A DNA stretch of 64,000 nt from Aquila chrysaetos chrysaetos (GCF_900496995.4 NC_044011.1:11254041-11318040), one strand, 5' to 3'. Positions 38,201 to 51,100 are shown, counted from the first letter of the stretch. Numbers and translations are program-made. The notes: a model not told the origin generated them from the letters alone.

Positions 38201-39320
38201 GTCTTGTTTGGAGACCTGTTGACATCAGGCATACAGTGATTAAAAGTGATACGTGAAGGAGGTCACAGAGAGGCCTGGAATTCATTAGTTCCTCAGTTTG
38301 GGTGAAAATAGTGGCACTTTAGCTCTGCTCCCTGGGAATTCAGCCGCAATTCCATCTCCTCTACTGCAGCAGCAACAGCCCGTTTTCTTTAATCCCCACG
38401 TGCACTAACATGGATGGGACACAACTATCTCTGACGAAACCCTGGCAGGTAATGAAAAAACCCTGCAAACAGAGCCACAGGATTACATGAGGATAGTCTC
38501 TAAACCAAGCAGGAAACTGGAAAAAACCCAGTTACTCCTTCGATTCACTCTACACAACCTGTGGTAGCTCAGCGGGAGGCAAGTCAAAGACCAGCAGGTA
38601 AAAGGAACAAGCCACCCAAGGCTGTAGTTGCCCTCTGAGCTGTGAATCAACAATTACAAAAATTTACAGGGTTGACCACTGGCTTTCAGGTGCCTCAGGC
38701 GGGTGCCTGCAGCTTGGTGGGGTAAGCTGAGTGCTGGCAGGGCACGTGTACCACTGCACCCCTGCCCCTTCCTGCAGAGGCAAAGGCAGCCCACAGACCC
38801 ACCCCACCTGGCAAACAACAAAACCAGCACATACATTCATTCTAGTTGTGACTGGCGGCTACTGCTTTCCTAATAAAAACTCTTTATATGATGCACCAAA
38901 CACCCCCAAAACCAAACAGATGCAGCTGCCTGAGGGGTTTTTTTCTGCCCTGTTCTTTTTCCTACAATGCCCCAGTGCAAGGAAAGTGCCGCTAAAGAAA
39001 GAGGCAGAAGACCTCATATTTGACACTAAAGTAAGGACATGCAATGGGCACTAGCTACAGAGCAGCTGATGTGTCCCCACAGTTAATTTACTGCACATAA
39101 CTTGTTCCTGAGTCCTTACATTCAGTTTAAGATATCTTTTTTTGCAGGAAAAGAGTATCCCCACAGAGTGATAGCCAGAACAGGCATTTTACTTTGCATT
39201 CACATCCTCCCTTATTTTCTTTGTGTAGTCAAGGTCTGAAGTTCTCTGCTCAGTTTTGCCAAGAAAAATGCTCTGTTCCCGGTTCATGATGTTAGCTTTT
39301 CTGGTGGTGCCTTTGGAGAA

Positions 39321-39343
39321 GGGGGGGGGGGGGGGGGGGGGGG
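39321..39343. repeat. 23-base G homopolymer
   Basis: An uninterrupted G run between GGAGAA and CGGAG. The antisense frame across it (poly-Pro) is an artefact. Confidence 0.85.
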
Positions 39344-41118
39344 CGGAGATAAGCTTTCAGCAAAAGGCTTACAGCTAACTGCCATAAGGACAGCATGAGG
39401 GATGCAATCTCTTCCTCTAAGAATTATTAAGCACTGTAATCCCTCAACACTACTATCCCTCACCCCCTCATTTCCTAGTAAACATACATCACACCCAAAA
39501 GATAATGCCTTAACACAGTCCTCACACATAGCTGACTCCAGCCCATTTTCTCTCTGCCGGTGCTGGCAGTCGCACTGGTGAGGTGCATGTGTTGGGAAGT
39601 GATGCTTCAATTCGTCTTCAGAGTTTTAAGTTTGGCTTTTCATTGTCTCATCTGCACCATGCTTCATATCTGAGAAGGAAACAGCAGCTTGGAGTGATAC
39701 CCTTGGCAGGATGAGGTCCACGTTCTGGAGCTCTCAGCCACAAGATTTTGGTATGAAGTTCATGCAGCTGAAAAGAGACATCCCTGGCCCTTCTTCCATC
39801 AGCCTTCCTGAGGGACCCTCTTTTCCACTGGGTTTCACATATACATTTATTCTGAAGATTGCAGGCCCTATTGGGGCTTCTCCCTTGCTTGCAAAGCACC
39901 TAGCAGGGTACAAGACTTCATCAGCAGAGATAAGTCAACTAAAGGCCTGATCCAGAGAGATGATAAGCACTTGAAGCTCTCTCTGTGATTCAGTGGCAAG
40001 CTCCAGCTAAGATGGCAAAAGCTGGGTAAGATCCAGGTCCGGATGACTAAAAGACCGAATATCCACGTGCCCTGCTTGGGTTGGTAAGTCCCAGAGTGCA
40101 AGTGAGCAAAGCCTCGTAGGGCCAGCCTGTGGCCCTGCACTGCCCCAAGTCTTGATTTTCCACCAAGCCAGTCATCCTATGCTGCTGCTGAGATCCCACA
40201 GGCCTAGTTGCTTTCTGTGGCTTGCTTGATGAGCATACGGATGATCTCTTTCCCTTAAAGCCTCATCATAAACAAGCAGTCAAAATACTGGGAATAGAAT
40301 CACACAGCAGAGCACTGGGGGAGCTGTCTGCTGAAGCACTTGCTCACTCCAACTTCCCGGGGTCATCCCAGGACAGCTGCAGTTAGCTCTGCAGTGCAAC
40401 AAGTTAAATTGCTCACAGATTTGTCTGCAAATAGCTGCTTCAGAACCGATGTCTTAGAAGGAAAACGCTTTAACAAGCAATGAAAAGCAGCATATAGCTC
40501 TTTAAAGAACGCTTGTATAAAGGCCTGTTGCAGCTCCTCGGCAAAGTCCCAAAGCTCTGGTGTGGGTGCAAGCCACTTTCCCAGCCTGGGGATAGGTCTG
40601 TCACACTCTCAGGACAGCCCACGGAGGCCCTGCTCAACCGAGTTGGACCCAGTGATACCTTGCAGAATCCAGCTCCACACTTCGAAAGATGCCCCAAAGG
40701 CACCGTTGAGCAGTTGTGTGTCGGGTGCTGCATATACTTACATCCTCAATCTTTTTTAACTTGTTTGATGATTTTCATGCTATGGCTGTTCTCCAAAATG
40801 GAGATCAGAGAAGTAACAGCTAAAGGCCTCAATGTTTTACGTGCAATGTTGCCTTGGCAGTGATACAGCTGAAGGACAGTTGAAGGATAGCTGTGTCCTT
40901 CAACACAATCCATGAAAGCCTGCTTTTTTTACAGTTAAAAAGTAATACCATCACATGCCCTGCTCTGGAAAGACATGAGAGAGACATTGAAAGCACCTCC
41001 ATAACCTTAGCAACTGCTTTGATCCTTTCTAGAGCAAAACAAAGTACTCTTTATTTTGCTCAGCTTCAAAGGTACCGACTATGACACTTTGATAGATCAG
41101 ATTTTTCCTCACTCACAT

Positions 41119-41448
41119 TAGAATCACAGTATCATAGAATGGTTTGGGTTGGAAGGGACCTTTAAAGGTCACCTAGTCCAACCCCCCTGCCATGGGCAGG
41201 GACACCTTCCACTAGATCAGGTTGCTCAGAGCCCCGTCCAGCCTGACCTTGAATGTTTCCAGGGATGGGGCATCTACCACCTCTCTGGGCAACCCGTGCC
41301 AGTGTTTCACCATCCTCATTATAAAAAATTTGTTCCTTAAATCTAGTCTGAATCTACCCTCTTTTAGTTTAAAACCATTACCCCTTGTCCTACTGCAACA
41401 GGCCCTGCTAGAATGTCTGTCACCATCCTTCTTATAAGCCCCCTTTAG
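41119..41448 (-). mobile_element. CR1 LINE, 5'-truncated 3' end
   Basis: In minus orientation this carries the C-terminal part of CR1 ORF2, reading [42 protein letters not shown] and LDGALSNLI. It is followed by the 3' untranslated end with CCTTTAAAGGTCCCTTCCAA and CCCAAACCATTCTATGAT. CR1 is the dominant LINE of birds. The copy is well preserved, so it is relatively young. Only about 330 bases of the 4-kb-class element remain. The upstream frame extends to 41511, but similarity fades beyond about 41450. Confidence 0.93.
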
Positions 41449-44400
41449 TTTCTCTTCCCCCACAAACATGGAGTGGCACAGGGTGAAAGAAGTAGCTTTA
41501 TTTTCTTCCATGACTTTTTACCCACTTAGTAAGACAGTAATTGTTAAAGTTACCATTTTCCTAATGTTTCTTGTTCCTCCAGGAAATTTTATCAGAATAA
41601 CAATGTTAACATGAATATTTAAACACTGGGTCCATGCTATCACTGGACAGGTAGCATGTGAAGAAATATGCTTAAAATTTAACTAATTTTAACTGTCCTG
41701 AACATGACATTGGAAGTTCACTGCTTGTTCTTGGAAAACTACATTTAACAAAAACATGCTACCGCCTCTAAATATCCTTCAGCTTCTCCATTAATTCTAT
41801 AGCTCAGAAGGTAAGCAAAACAATAAATTTTTAGTACATGATGCATACTAAAAATCTGAGGATCAAGCGTAGCTGCTGATACATGCCGGGAAAATTGGTA
41901 GGCTGGTAAATATTAGGATTAATTTCCCTTTTAAAAAACTAGAAAGCAGATTTTTTTTAAAAATGTTATATGAAAAGAACAATACTTACATTCTACTTAA
42001 ACATGAGGAAGTGCAAGACTTGGTTACCTATGCCATCTGATGTCTGCCCTATTGTGCATTGTGATCAATGTTTAATTATAGCAGTCTGATTCTTCGGGCT
42101 TTATGCATGCGTGCTTAGCTATGCAGGTACCCAATTACATAGCAGCCTGCAGGTTATTACCCCAGTTTTTGCACAGATTGTAGTAACTTCTGGCTCAGAA
42201 TAGAAAACATGTTAGGTTTTCTTCCTTAGCAAAAGCAACTTAAAGCCATATTTGCATCCAGTTGGTTATTCTCAGTCTGTCCACAGCAGTTCACTATTCA
42301 GTTATGCCTGTGTCGTGTGTGGTCAAACTATAAATCTGATGAGAGAAGTGAGACATTGAATGTAACCTCGGGATGTTGTAGGATGTTTACAAACCCTAAC
42401 TTTGCAAGTTTAATCTTAACACTATTTCAGCAACGTGACTTACATTCCAGCCCCACAAGCACCAATATCTGCATTACCCAAGAGGCATCAGACTGTGAAG
42501 AGCTTCTAAGGCAGCTGTGCCACAGAAGAAAACATGGGGCAACTATGCCTCGCTTGAACCTGAGTAAATGCTATTGTAATTTACCTGTTTAAAAATTCTA
42601 ATTTCACATGAAGCACCTCAAAATGGAAATTTTTTTTTTTTTTTTTCCTGCAACTGACATGAAGTTTGAACTGTCATTCACCCATGATCAGAGTACCACT
42701 TCTTTGCACTAAATTTCTTTTTCACAAAAACCAAGGAGTCTGTGTAAACGTATCTGAGGTGGACTATTCCAGCTGTTTGAGGTGGGTTTCAAGATAAATT
42801 CGTTATGAACTGTTTGTGGCAGAGACTGTTCCAGTATGTGTTAATGAAGGGGAGGGGGAGGGGAAGTCCAGTGTACTTTGTGTGCTACTGCAATAAAAAG
42901 TAATTATCAAGCTGGCATGAAAATGAGAAAGCAAAAGGTCGCAGTTCTGAACCCAAGAAAAATGTTATTCTAGTTGTATTTTTAGAGCAGTCAGAACCAT
43001 TCAGGTATGTCAGCATCCTGACATATTTCTTCATGATAGCACAGAATGATGGCTCAAAGGGCACCAATGAATATACTGTACTCTATTATATTCGTAGGGG
43101 GGGGGTTCAAACCAGATCTGATTGAATTAACAAAAAAAAATATAGAAGAATGGCAAATAGACAAGTCACAAGGGAACATTAATGGAATTTTCAAATAAGT
43201 ATGTCTAACTTACTGGAATGTGACACAGTTTAATCCATTTTAAATGCATTTAAGTTCTTCTGGGCGATAAAGCCAGCCTCAGGACAGTGGAAAGCATGTG
43301 TTTTTATTAAGTCACAAGAGCATAGATTTATGAATGTATTATAACAATAGTACTAAAACAAAATATTGCATGGTTAAATTTTAATGACTGAGAAACAACT
43401 AAAAAAGTTGTAAATGCATGTTTAAGCCCCCTTTGTGTACTATGAAACCAAATAGGTCTTTTGGCTTTTTTTTTTTTTTTTTTCCTTTAGAAAAGCTATG
43501 GAATTAGTGGTGCAACAGCACAGAACCAACACAGTTCTCATGAGGACTCGGAAACTAGTGATGCTTAAAACAGCTCAGCTTTAAAAAGGAATTATCTGAT
43601 GTGCTGAAGTAAAATCCTGATGCTAAAACAGACTACAAGCGTTATCATCCTTGAATGCTTAATATATGCAAATGATCCTAAAAACCAACTGAGTTTTATG
43701 CTGAATATGACTGAAGTGGAGTAGCTCCAGTTTTATAGTTTGCAGAAAATAACTCACTAGTGCAATTGCTTCACTGTGCAGATGTTAATTAATGTCCTGC
43801 TATCATTCTGATAAATCAGAAAATAAAAAAATGAAGGTATTCAGAACTACAGAGCTATGGTATTGTGCTATGGCCCCCATACTGCTCTATTCACCCGTGG
43901 TGAATAAAAGGTATAATATATGTTTTGAACCTTAGAACTATCGCACTGGAAAAAATGAAGTATTTCTGCCTATTGAAAAGTTTTAGCAATTTTTTAAAGT
44001 ATCCGTCTATTTTTTCAAAGGAACTTTGCAAGATAACACGCAATTCTATTAGTTATCTGTGGCTTCAGGTGAATAGCAGCATCATTTGCTGCCCTCTGGT
44101 GTAGCAAAAAAAGAAAAAATCACTTATAATCAAAAGTAACTGGAATATAGAAATTGACTAAACTGCCAAGATTTCTTCACTTATAAAATGATTAGTAAAC
44201 TTCACACTTATGCTACCTGGTGTAAAAGACAGCCACATTACCAAGAGAATGGTAAGAAATGTAATTAAAATTTAAGGTGGTAGTGCACTTCTACTGTAAT
44301 ATTTTCTCTATAAGTAAAATAAACCATCTTAGCATGAAGCTTTGCATGCTTTTTCTGTAAGAATCAAGCTTGGTTCTTCTTCTCTTGAATCACCTACAAT

Positions 44401-47224
44401 TAAGGCACCAGAAGCAAACTTTTCTCCTTTCACCTGCCATCCTCATACTTCTGTCTTAGATAACAACTATCAGTATTCTATTTTTAGCTAAACAGTCATT
44501 AAATACTATATATAATATCTATTAGATTTTTTTAATTAAAAGTCCATATATGTTCTATACAGAGAATTTACAAAGGCAGGTTAACCAGCAGAACAAAAGC
44601 AGGTGAAATTCCTTCTTACCAAATACAAAGCACATCATGTTGGAAATAGTTTCTATTTCTCACACTTCACACTACGTGACATTAAGCTACAGAAACACAG
44701 GAAAATGAGCCAGAGATCACAGTGGCAAGCCCAGTTAAAGCAATACTGCCTGGACGTAAAAAGAACATAATGCAAATATCAAGCCAACTTATAAACAAAC
44801 AGTACCCTTCATCGTTCAATCAGGATAGAGGTAAAAACCAGATGCATCCCAGTAGGACATGTAACTACCTCTATTCTTAGGATGCTTTACCCTTTCAAAT
44901 ACTAAAATGTGGAAGAGCTCACTGCCTTCATTGGTTTTAAAAATGCTTTGGGATTTAGGAAACATACCATAGTCCAGAAACACGCTCTTCAGTGTCTCCC
45001 AATTCTCTTCATCTTGAATTCTTAGGAATTCTAACTTCCCTTTGGTTTCCTCTATTTCTTAAGAAAATATTTGTAATATTTCACCATCATTAGTGTGGAC
45101 ACTCTAAAAACCTCTTCCAACCACGCTAAAACAGAGGCATGTGCTTAACGGGGATTCGAGCGAGCATACCCAGCAGAACCAGCAAGTTCACTCACCACAT
45201 AACCCTGACTTGTCCCTGAAGGCTGTTTGGCCTTTATAATGAAGAGCTGGCCTGCAAGGGGGCATTAATCTTTACTTATGGGTCATGTATTTGCTGCTCG
45301 CATTTCAAAATGTATTGAGTAAGTATTGAGAATATCCATGGATAGAGCTAATTGTTAGCAGTTTATACTCAAAAGAAATCTTCCTTGAAATGTTTTTTAT
45401 GTTCTAATCTGTGCAGGAGTGGATTAAGTTGCACAGCTTCTGGTTTGCCTTCCATGTAAAAGATTCAACACTTGTCTTCACAAAACATTGCAAGTTCATT
45501 ACAAAAGTATCTGTATCCTCACTCCAGCTCTTTCAGTTCCCGAGTCCCAGCGCTGAGGCTCAAGCTTCTTTGCCATCAGTGAACTAACCACGATATCGCT
45601 GTCTGTTGTACACATCAACTGGCTGTTGGCAGCTAGCAAATGAGACACCTTATGGAAGTACTCGTGGGGCAAGGCAATAAAATAATGGATGCTTCTGTTC
45701 TTTTTTCTCTGTGGACAGAGTAGCTAGAGTGTATGTAAGGCAAAAGAAACAGGAAGAGCAGCTTTCCCCATGGGACTCTCTCATACCACCCTTTTTCACT
45801 AAGCATATTGCCTATTCATATAGGGAAATGGCAAGCTTGTAAGATTTGGTCATAGAACAGACTTAATTTATTAAGCGTAACAGGAAACATGCTTGATTTA
45901 GATACAAATTTTGCTCAATTATTGCAAGACAGCATTGTGTGCCTACTAGTAAGTGCCTAAACTCAAGTTAAGGAAAATCTTTCAGCCACGTTCCTCAGCA
46001 TGTGAGGAACAAATGGTCTTCAAATTACCTGCACCAGCTTGCATGAAAAGTGAAAACCAGGAGTTTTCTACAAATCCCCCTCACTTATCAGAAACTGCCG
46101 TAGGTCCCCACAAAACTTGCAGGTAAAATTTATTTAGGACCACTTCACCCACGCCCTCATCTCAGTATGTGCCGTAGAACTGGAAAAATGCTGTCTTTGA
46201 ATTCTTCAGAACATGGATGTGCTGTCTTGAATGTGGCCCCAGGAGCTTGTACATTTTTTCTTACTTTATTACAGTATTATGAATAGCTTAGTTCTATAAA
46301 ACTCGATAAAGAGTGTGAAAAATTTATCACTCAAAAGTTTTGAGATCACTGATTTAAGAAAAAAATCATTGGTAAGCTTGCATACAGTCTTAATAGGCTC
46401 AGAAAACACTGAACTTTCCTCTCCAATGTAAAAAAAAAAAAAAAACCAAACCAAAACAACAACCAAACAAGAAACCCACACCAAAAAACCCTCCCACCCA
46501 GTTACAATGCTCCATGTCAGAAATGAGAGCACCTAATTTCTCCAAGCAGCATACCTAAGTTTTACTCTGAGGTCTTCCCATTCATTAGCACTCAGAATTT
46601 CTTTTTACTATAACAAGTGAATAGAAAGCCTATTTTACGTGACAATTCAAAATCAACATCAGTTCAGTTTGCAGTCTAAGATTGTGTCACCTCAACACAT
46701 TTTACTTCAATGTAGCAGTGAACAACCCTTATGTTCCCATTCCATACTAACAGTGTCTAAGCGCACATTCATACACTTGTTTAGTGTAACGCAGAAAAAA
46801 TTTTAATTGCTAGATGACTAGAAAACATTAGTTAAAAAAAGTAGCCAAGTTGGATCAGAGAGAATCAAGGTTTGGAAAACTCAACTTACAGGGAAGAGGA
46901 AGATGAGGCAAGAAAATGGTATTTAAAGAAAAGCCATTTTTGAGTTTTAAAGCGCTAGAGCAACTGACTGACACTGTACCACAAATCACCACACACAGCA
47001 AATGCTAACAACAAATGAGACCCTCTGAGTGTCAGCAAGCTTCCTCTCTCTCCTCAAAACACAGTTTTGGTAAGGAAGCACCCATCAGCCCGGCTGGGAA
47101 AATGCTATCTGTAAAGTATCTGAGACTTGCACCTCGGACGGTTCCATCGAAAGGCTTAATACCCAGTAACCGGCACTCCTTTTAGAACAAAGAGCTCTTA
47201 TTAGCAGACTGCCAAACGAACCAT
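41449..47224. other. AT-rich non-coding stretch downstream of SF3B5
   Basis: No coding exon or known transposon was recognised. T-runs occur at about 42629-42650 and 43468-43485, and an A-rich AACCAAACC-type tract at about 46428-46497. Frames are short throughout. Confidence 0.5.
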
Positions 47225-47242
47225 TAGAAATGCCCAGCAAGT

Positions 47243-47248
47243 TTTATT
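47243..47248 (-). terminator. AATAAA polyadenylation signal of SF3B5
   Basis: AATAAA on the minus strand, about 240 bases after the SF3B5 stop codon. Cleavage would be expected some 15-25 bases further, near 47225, giving a short 3' UTR consistent with the compact SF3B5 transcript of other vertebrates. Confidence 0.7.
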
Positions 47249-47455
47249 ATTTTCCACTGTGAGAAATCCGAACGATTGTACAAGCTAGAAGAGCCGAAGC
47301 TGTCCAGAAGCGGGCATTTTGCAGGACTTCTCCCCGCCCGAGTCCTCCGAGGGGACAACAGGCCACAGCGGAGGGACCACGAGGCCGAAGGGCCGCAGGC
47401 GCCAACGGCCCCCCTGCTCGCCGGGACCTTCCTGCGGGCCGAAGGCCAGCCCAGC

Positions 47456-47488
47456 GGGGCCGGGGCCGGGGCCGGGGCCCGGGGCGGG
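47456..47488 (+). repeat. GGGGCC tandem tract at the SF3B5 stop codon, G4 candidate
   Basis: Repeated GGGGCC units (GGGGCCGGGGCCGGGGCC, then GGGGCGGG) lie on the + strand immediately next to the stop codon at 47489-47491. On the SF3B5 mRNA strand this is a C-rich start of the 3' UTR. Confidence 0.85.
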
Positions 47489-47749
47489 CTAGGACTCGTC
47501 GGGCTTGTCGGCGGGCGGCCCGCAGGGCTGCAGCATCTTCTCCATGAGGTTGAAGCGGACGCGCGCCTTGCTCTCGTTCTCGGCGATGGCGAAGTAGTTG
47601 AGCAGGTCGAAGTGGCCCATGTAGGAGCAGTACGAGTCCCGGTGCTGGTTCACCAGCCACTCCCACTTGGTGGTGTCGGCGTGGCCCGTCCCGATGTACT
47701 TGGACTGCAGGTGTTCCAGCTGGCTGTGGATGGTGTAGCGGTCCGTCAT
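47489..47749 (-). CDS. SF3B5: Splicing factor 3B subunit 5 (SF3b10)
   Basis: An 86-residue protein encoded by one uninterrupted exon. It is the smallest stable subunit of the SF3b complex of the U2 snRNP. It packs with SF3B3 and SF3B1 and helps hold the branch-point adenosine region during early spliceosome assembly in the nucleus. The sequence from MTDRYTIHSQLEHLQSKYIG through WEWLVNQHRDSYCSYMGH to FNLMEKMLQPCGPPADKP is the near-invariant vertebrate protein; the last residues (DES) are the divergent part. The length equals the family norm and the gene is intronless, as in mammals. The ATG at 47749 is in a GCCATGA context and no in-frame upstream alternative resembles the family. ETS- and YY1-like sites lie just upstream and AATAAA lies 240 bases downstream. 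Function is assigned from near-identity, with no signs of damage. Confidence 0.98.
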   Translation of the reverse strand: MTDRYTIHSQLEHLQSKYIGTGHADTTKWEWLVNQHRDSYCSYMGHFDLLNYFAIAENESKARVRFNLMEKMLQPCGPPADKPDES

Positions 47750-47892
47750 GGCGGCGGAGGTGCTGCGCGAAATGGCGAGCGGAAGTGACGCGCCTTGGCG
47801 CCCCGCTCCTTTTCCGGCCGGGGCGCAGCAGCCGTTTTCCCGCCGCTGCGCCGGTACCGGTTACTGACGGCTCCGCCGCCCGGTCTGAACGG

Positions 47893-47897
<5 letters not shown>

Positions 47898-47926
<29 letters not shown>
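47898..47926. repeat. 29-base A homopolymer in the SF3B5 promoter island
   Basis: An uninterrupted A run (T on the SF3B5 strand), about 150 bases upstream of the start codon and flanked on both sides by CpG-rich DNA. Confidence 0.85.
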
Positions 47927-47929
<3 letters not shown>

Positions 47930-47982
47930 TCCAGCAGGTCGGTGCTTTCCTGCCGCGGTGCGCGATGGGAGCGCGGCCGCTA

Positions 47983-48003
47983 GGGCATGACGGGAGTTGT
48001 GGT
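47983..48003 (-). promoter_or_regulatory. ZNF143/THAP11-like (SBS) promoter motif
   Basis: On the minus strand this reads ACCACAACTCCCGTCATGCC, close to the ACTACAAYTCCCAGMATGC consensus recognised by ZNF143 and THAP11 in vertebrate housekeeping and bidirectional promoters. It lies about 235 bases upstream of the SF3B5 ATG. The match is by eye, with two or three mismatches. Confidence 0.5.
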
Positions 48004-48170
48004 CTTCTCCCCGCCCGGGCCGCGGCGGGGACGGGGGGGGATGGGGGGTGCCGGGCCGCCCCGCGCTCTGCGGCCTGGCCGGGCGGCGGTGGCGGGGAGG
48101 AGGGGGGCTCGGCGCGGAGGAGGCCGGCCGCGGGGAGGGCCCTGGCACGGTGAATGTGATCCGTAATCAA

Positions 48171-51100
48171 ATCATTTAACTACTTTAATTGACTAACCCA
48201 GTAGTAAACCAAGTGACAGTCGCAACTCCAGGCCGGCATCTGTAAGACATCGTTAGTTTAAAGCTCGTACTTGAGGATTAGCGACTAGTTCAGGGTCTGG
48301 TGTTCTCAAGACAGGTACAAGGCTGAGCCTCAAGTTAAGCCTGGCGCTTAAGTGAGCCCCATGCCTCAGGTTAAAAGCCTCGAGCCTCAAATTAATTTGT
48401 AAAGCAAAGATACAGCTTTGATGCTGTAGCTACGGCTTAATCCGGCTGAGAATCAAAGGGGCATGCGCTATCAAATCTGGCTACAAAATACCTAGATAAT
48501 GGGTCATGGGGAACAGCAGCAGCAAGTCTCCATTTGCCAGGAGACTTCAGAAAATACGGAAGCCAAACCCTGAGGCTCAGGCTTCAGGGCACAGCTTATC
48601 CCAGCTCCTGCCACCCTCTCTGTATAAACTGCACCTCGGTTTAAGTGACACAGGAAGTCTTGCTCCGAAGAAAGAAAAAGCTACCAGAAAAACAGACAGG
48701 AGGTGCCAGGAGCAACCCAAACCACTCCTTTTCATTAGCCCTTTGCTTAGCTAGGGGGCAATGATGCATTTTCTGTGGTAGCTCTCGTAAAAGGAGTCCA
48801 TGTGGAGAAAGGCTAAAGAAGTCCATAGCATTTGCCGGTCCTCCCAAAATAAGTAGTTTGCTACGGTCAGTTCTGCTACATGCAGCTGAGGAACAGTACT
48901 GTAGGTCCCGTCCCTGTTCCTTTGTAAGGTGCAGAGCTCATAGTTACATTTCCCCAGGCAGGCTTTGCAGCTGAGCAGGGTGAAGGGATTTTAAGCTAAA
49001 ATTAAGTATTACTGTTGAAAAAGATATGTTGACAGCGCAGGTAGTATTTTTGTGTGAATGTTAAACTCACAAGCAGATATAAAACCCACAGAAATTATAA
49101 ATTGCATTGCCTATCTTCTTTGGTCAAACTGGAGCTTGAAATAAATTTTATCATCCACCAAAAAAGTAGTCTTTCTTCTCCAGCTCTCTTCAAGAGCTTA
49201 CATAATGTTAAGTTTAAAAATGCATGAAATGATTCATGCTTTCATATGATAGTACTGGTTTGAATTACTTGTTTTAAAATAGGAAAGACACATTGCCAGA
49301 AATTTTCCAATAGGACACTGAGCTATTTCTTCCTGTCCTTGTAAACGCCCTATAGTCAAAAGAAATCCACAGAAATGTTCTGTGAAAACCCACATGATTC
49401 TAAGCCCCTTGTTTAAAAGCAAGCATCTTATAAAACCAAGGCCACAGAAAGCAGCGTCAAAACAACGTACTGAAGTGTCCTTATCCTTTAGTGCAAAGAA
49501 CTAAATGAGGACTATAAATTTTTTTTATTATTATTTTTACAAGGATCTGTTGAGTCATTGCTATCAAGACTTACTTAGCAGGAAGCAGTTTTACTCAGCT
49601 GGATACAGCAATTGCATTCTGTGGTTGCTTCCAGAGAGACCAAGAGAGAAAAAACAAACAAATGCAACTCCTCAGGAGCTTCTATGTATGCTAGTGTACA
49701 GAAAGACAAAGAAAGACATATTATGAACATGGGAAAGCTTTCATTTCTTTTTTAAATAGTATCTTTTTAAAAAGCAGGATGGTATGAAGGATGCTAACTT
49801 TTGATAGGTGATCAGTGCCGGCACAGTGACATGTAGGGCTGATCTCAGAGCTGTTCTGAAGTTATCATCTTGGAAACTCTTAAGCTAGGAGGTGTATTAA
49901 TTAAAATAATCAATCAGTCTTTGGAAGAGAAAAGATGCCCAGAAGCTTATCCATCTCTTGCAATTTTTGCAGGAGTTTCTAGGAGTAATAGCTGCATTAA
50001 ACCAAATAGGCGTTAGAGTTCTAGTTCAAAAAAACACCCTGAAAGGGAAGTGTAAACCTGAAATTTTCAGCAAGCGTGATAGCGGGCTAGATTAAAACAC
50101 TGCATTCAGGCATCCAGAGCTCTAGGAAAATAAGTACCAAAACTTCACTCTTTGTTGGCTTTGACCAAAAACTCCTCTGAGAATACCAGACAAGCTTACC
50201 AATAATAGGAAGAAAAAAATAAGTAGTAAAATTACCAGCCAACAGGCAAGTAACAAATATTTACAAGTAATTACCTAACTTCAAGTTTCACTTGAAAAAT
50301 ACCAAGTTTCAGCTCCTAGCTTTGAAGAATTATATTCAATTATATTCACTTTATCTTCATTTCTTCTTCCACACAAAAATAAAATCTGTTGTTGGGCCTT
50401 GTTTTTCTTGTTGGGTCTGTGCAAAATGGATGCCTGCACTTGGGCACTTTTCATTTCAAGTTTAGGAATACTAAGTGACTGGGAAGAGGGAGAGGATGTA
50501 TATAAGTATGCATGGGTGCACAGATGCAGATTTATATAGAGAGAATTATCACTCAATGGTAATACTCTTGCACAATTAGGATTCCTGAATAATTTAGCAT
50601 TTTAGGATATTCCAAGGGTTGTGTACTGAATACCATTAAATATAATTATCAGAATATTTTATATTTGCCTTGGTCTCTGAAGTCATGTTGATAAATAATT
50701 AGTGTCTGAAACAACCGATGCTTACTTATGGAAATCACATAAATGTGTTGATTTAAGTGCCGAAATGGTTTATTTGGAGATTAAAGCCGTATCATTTAAA
50801 GCCAAGTTTCAAATGGCTGAGGCACCGGGAGCATGTTATGAATGGCAGTGGCCACTTGATGTCAGGGTTTGACCTACATAAATTCTTCTTCCATAAAACA
50901 GGAGTAGTTGGTTGCTCCTCCAAAATGTAGAGAAAGAGGGTAGGGGAGGCTGCTGGACCAACAAAGACAGTGGCTGTCCACTGCAAGATATAACCGGGTT
51001 TTTAAATTTCCTACTGACTCTTCAGGTAGAAGAATGAAGGCATAAATACCCCACAGACAAGGGGATGCTACGATTTTAATAGATAAATCCAACACACACA

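Larger units (their letters stand above)
25536..41118. other. Non-coding stretch with low-complexity tracts, no gene recognised
   Basis: Named pieces inside are the G-rich hexamer tract (27441-27476), a pyrimidine-biased block (29640-30870), a purine tract (35001-35211) and a G homopolymer (39321-39343). GC-rich patches at 27300-27600, 28620-29300 and 34200-34560 give chance-like frames on both strands. The longest + strand frames, 34256-34978 (240 codons) and 37144-37824 (226 codons), match no family I know. No CR1 or LTR was found in the rest. Confidence 0.5.
47290..48170 (-). promoter_or_regulatory. CpG island covering SF3B5 and its promoter
   Basis: CpG-dense DNA spans the gene and about 400 bases upstream. 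There is no TATA box. On the + strand, CGGAAGTGACG at 47780-47790 is an ETS/GABP-like site and AAATGGCGAGC at 47770-47780 is YY1-like. Both sit 20-40 bases upstream of the start codon, where they are common in ribosomal and splicing housekeeping genes. The island is interrupted by a 29-base A run. Confidence 0.8.

Noticed and set aside
38565-38590. Perfect A-box-like TAGCTCAGCGGGA
   Set aside because: No B box follows within tRNA distance.
40288-40330. AGAATCACA resembling a CR1 3' end
   Set aside because: The sequence beyond it does not follow any CR1 tail.
47247-48170. 307-codon minus-strand frame overlapping SF3B5
   Set aside because: It is out of frame with the real SF3B5 protein and runs through the A homopolymer and the promoter, so it is a shadow.
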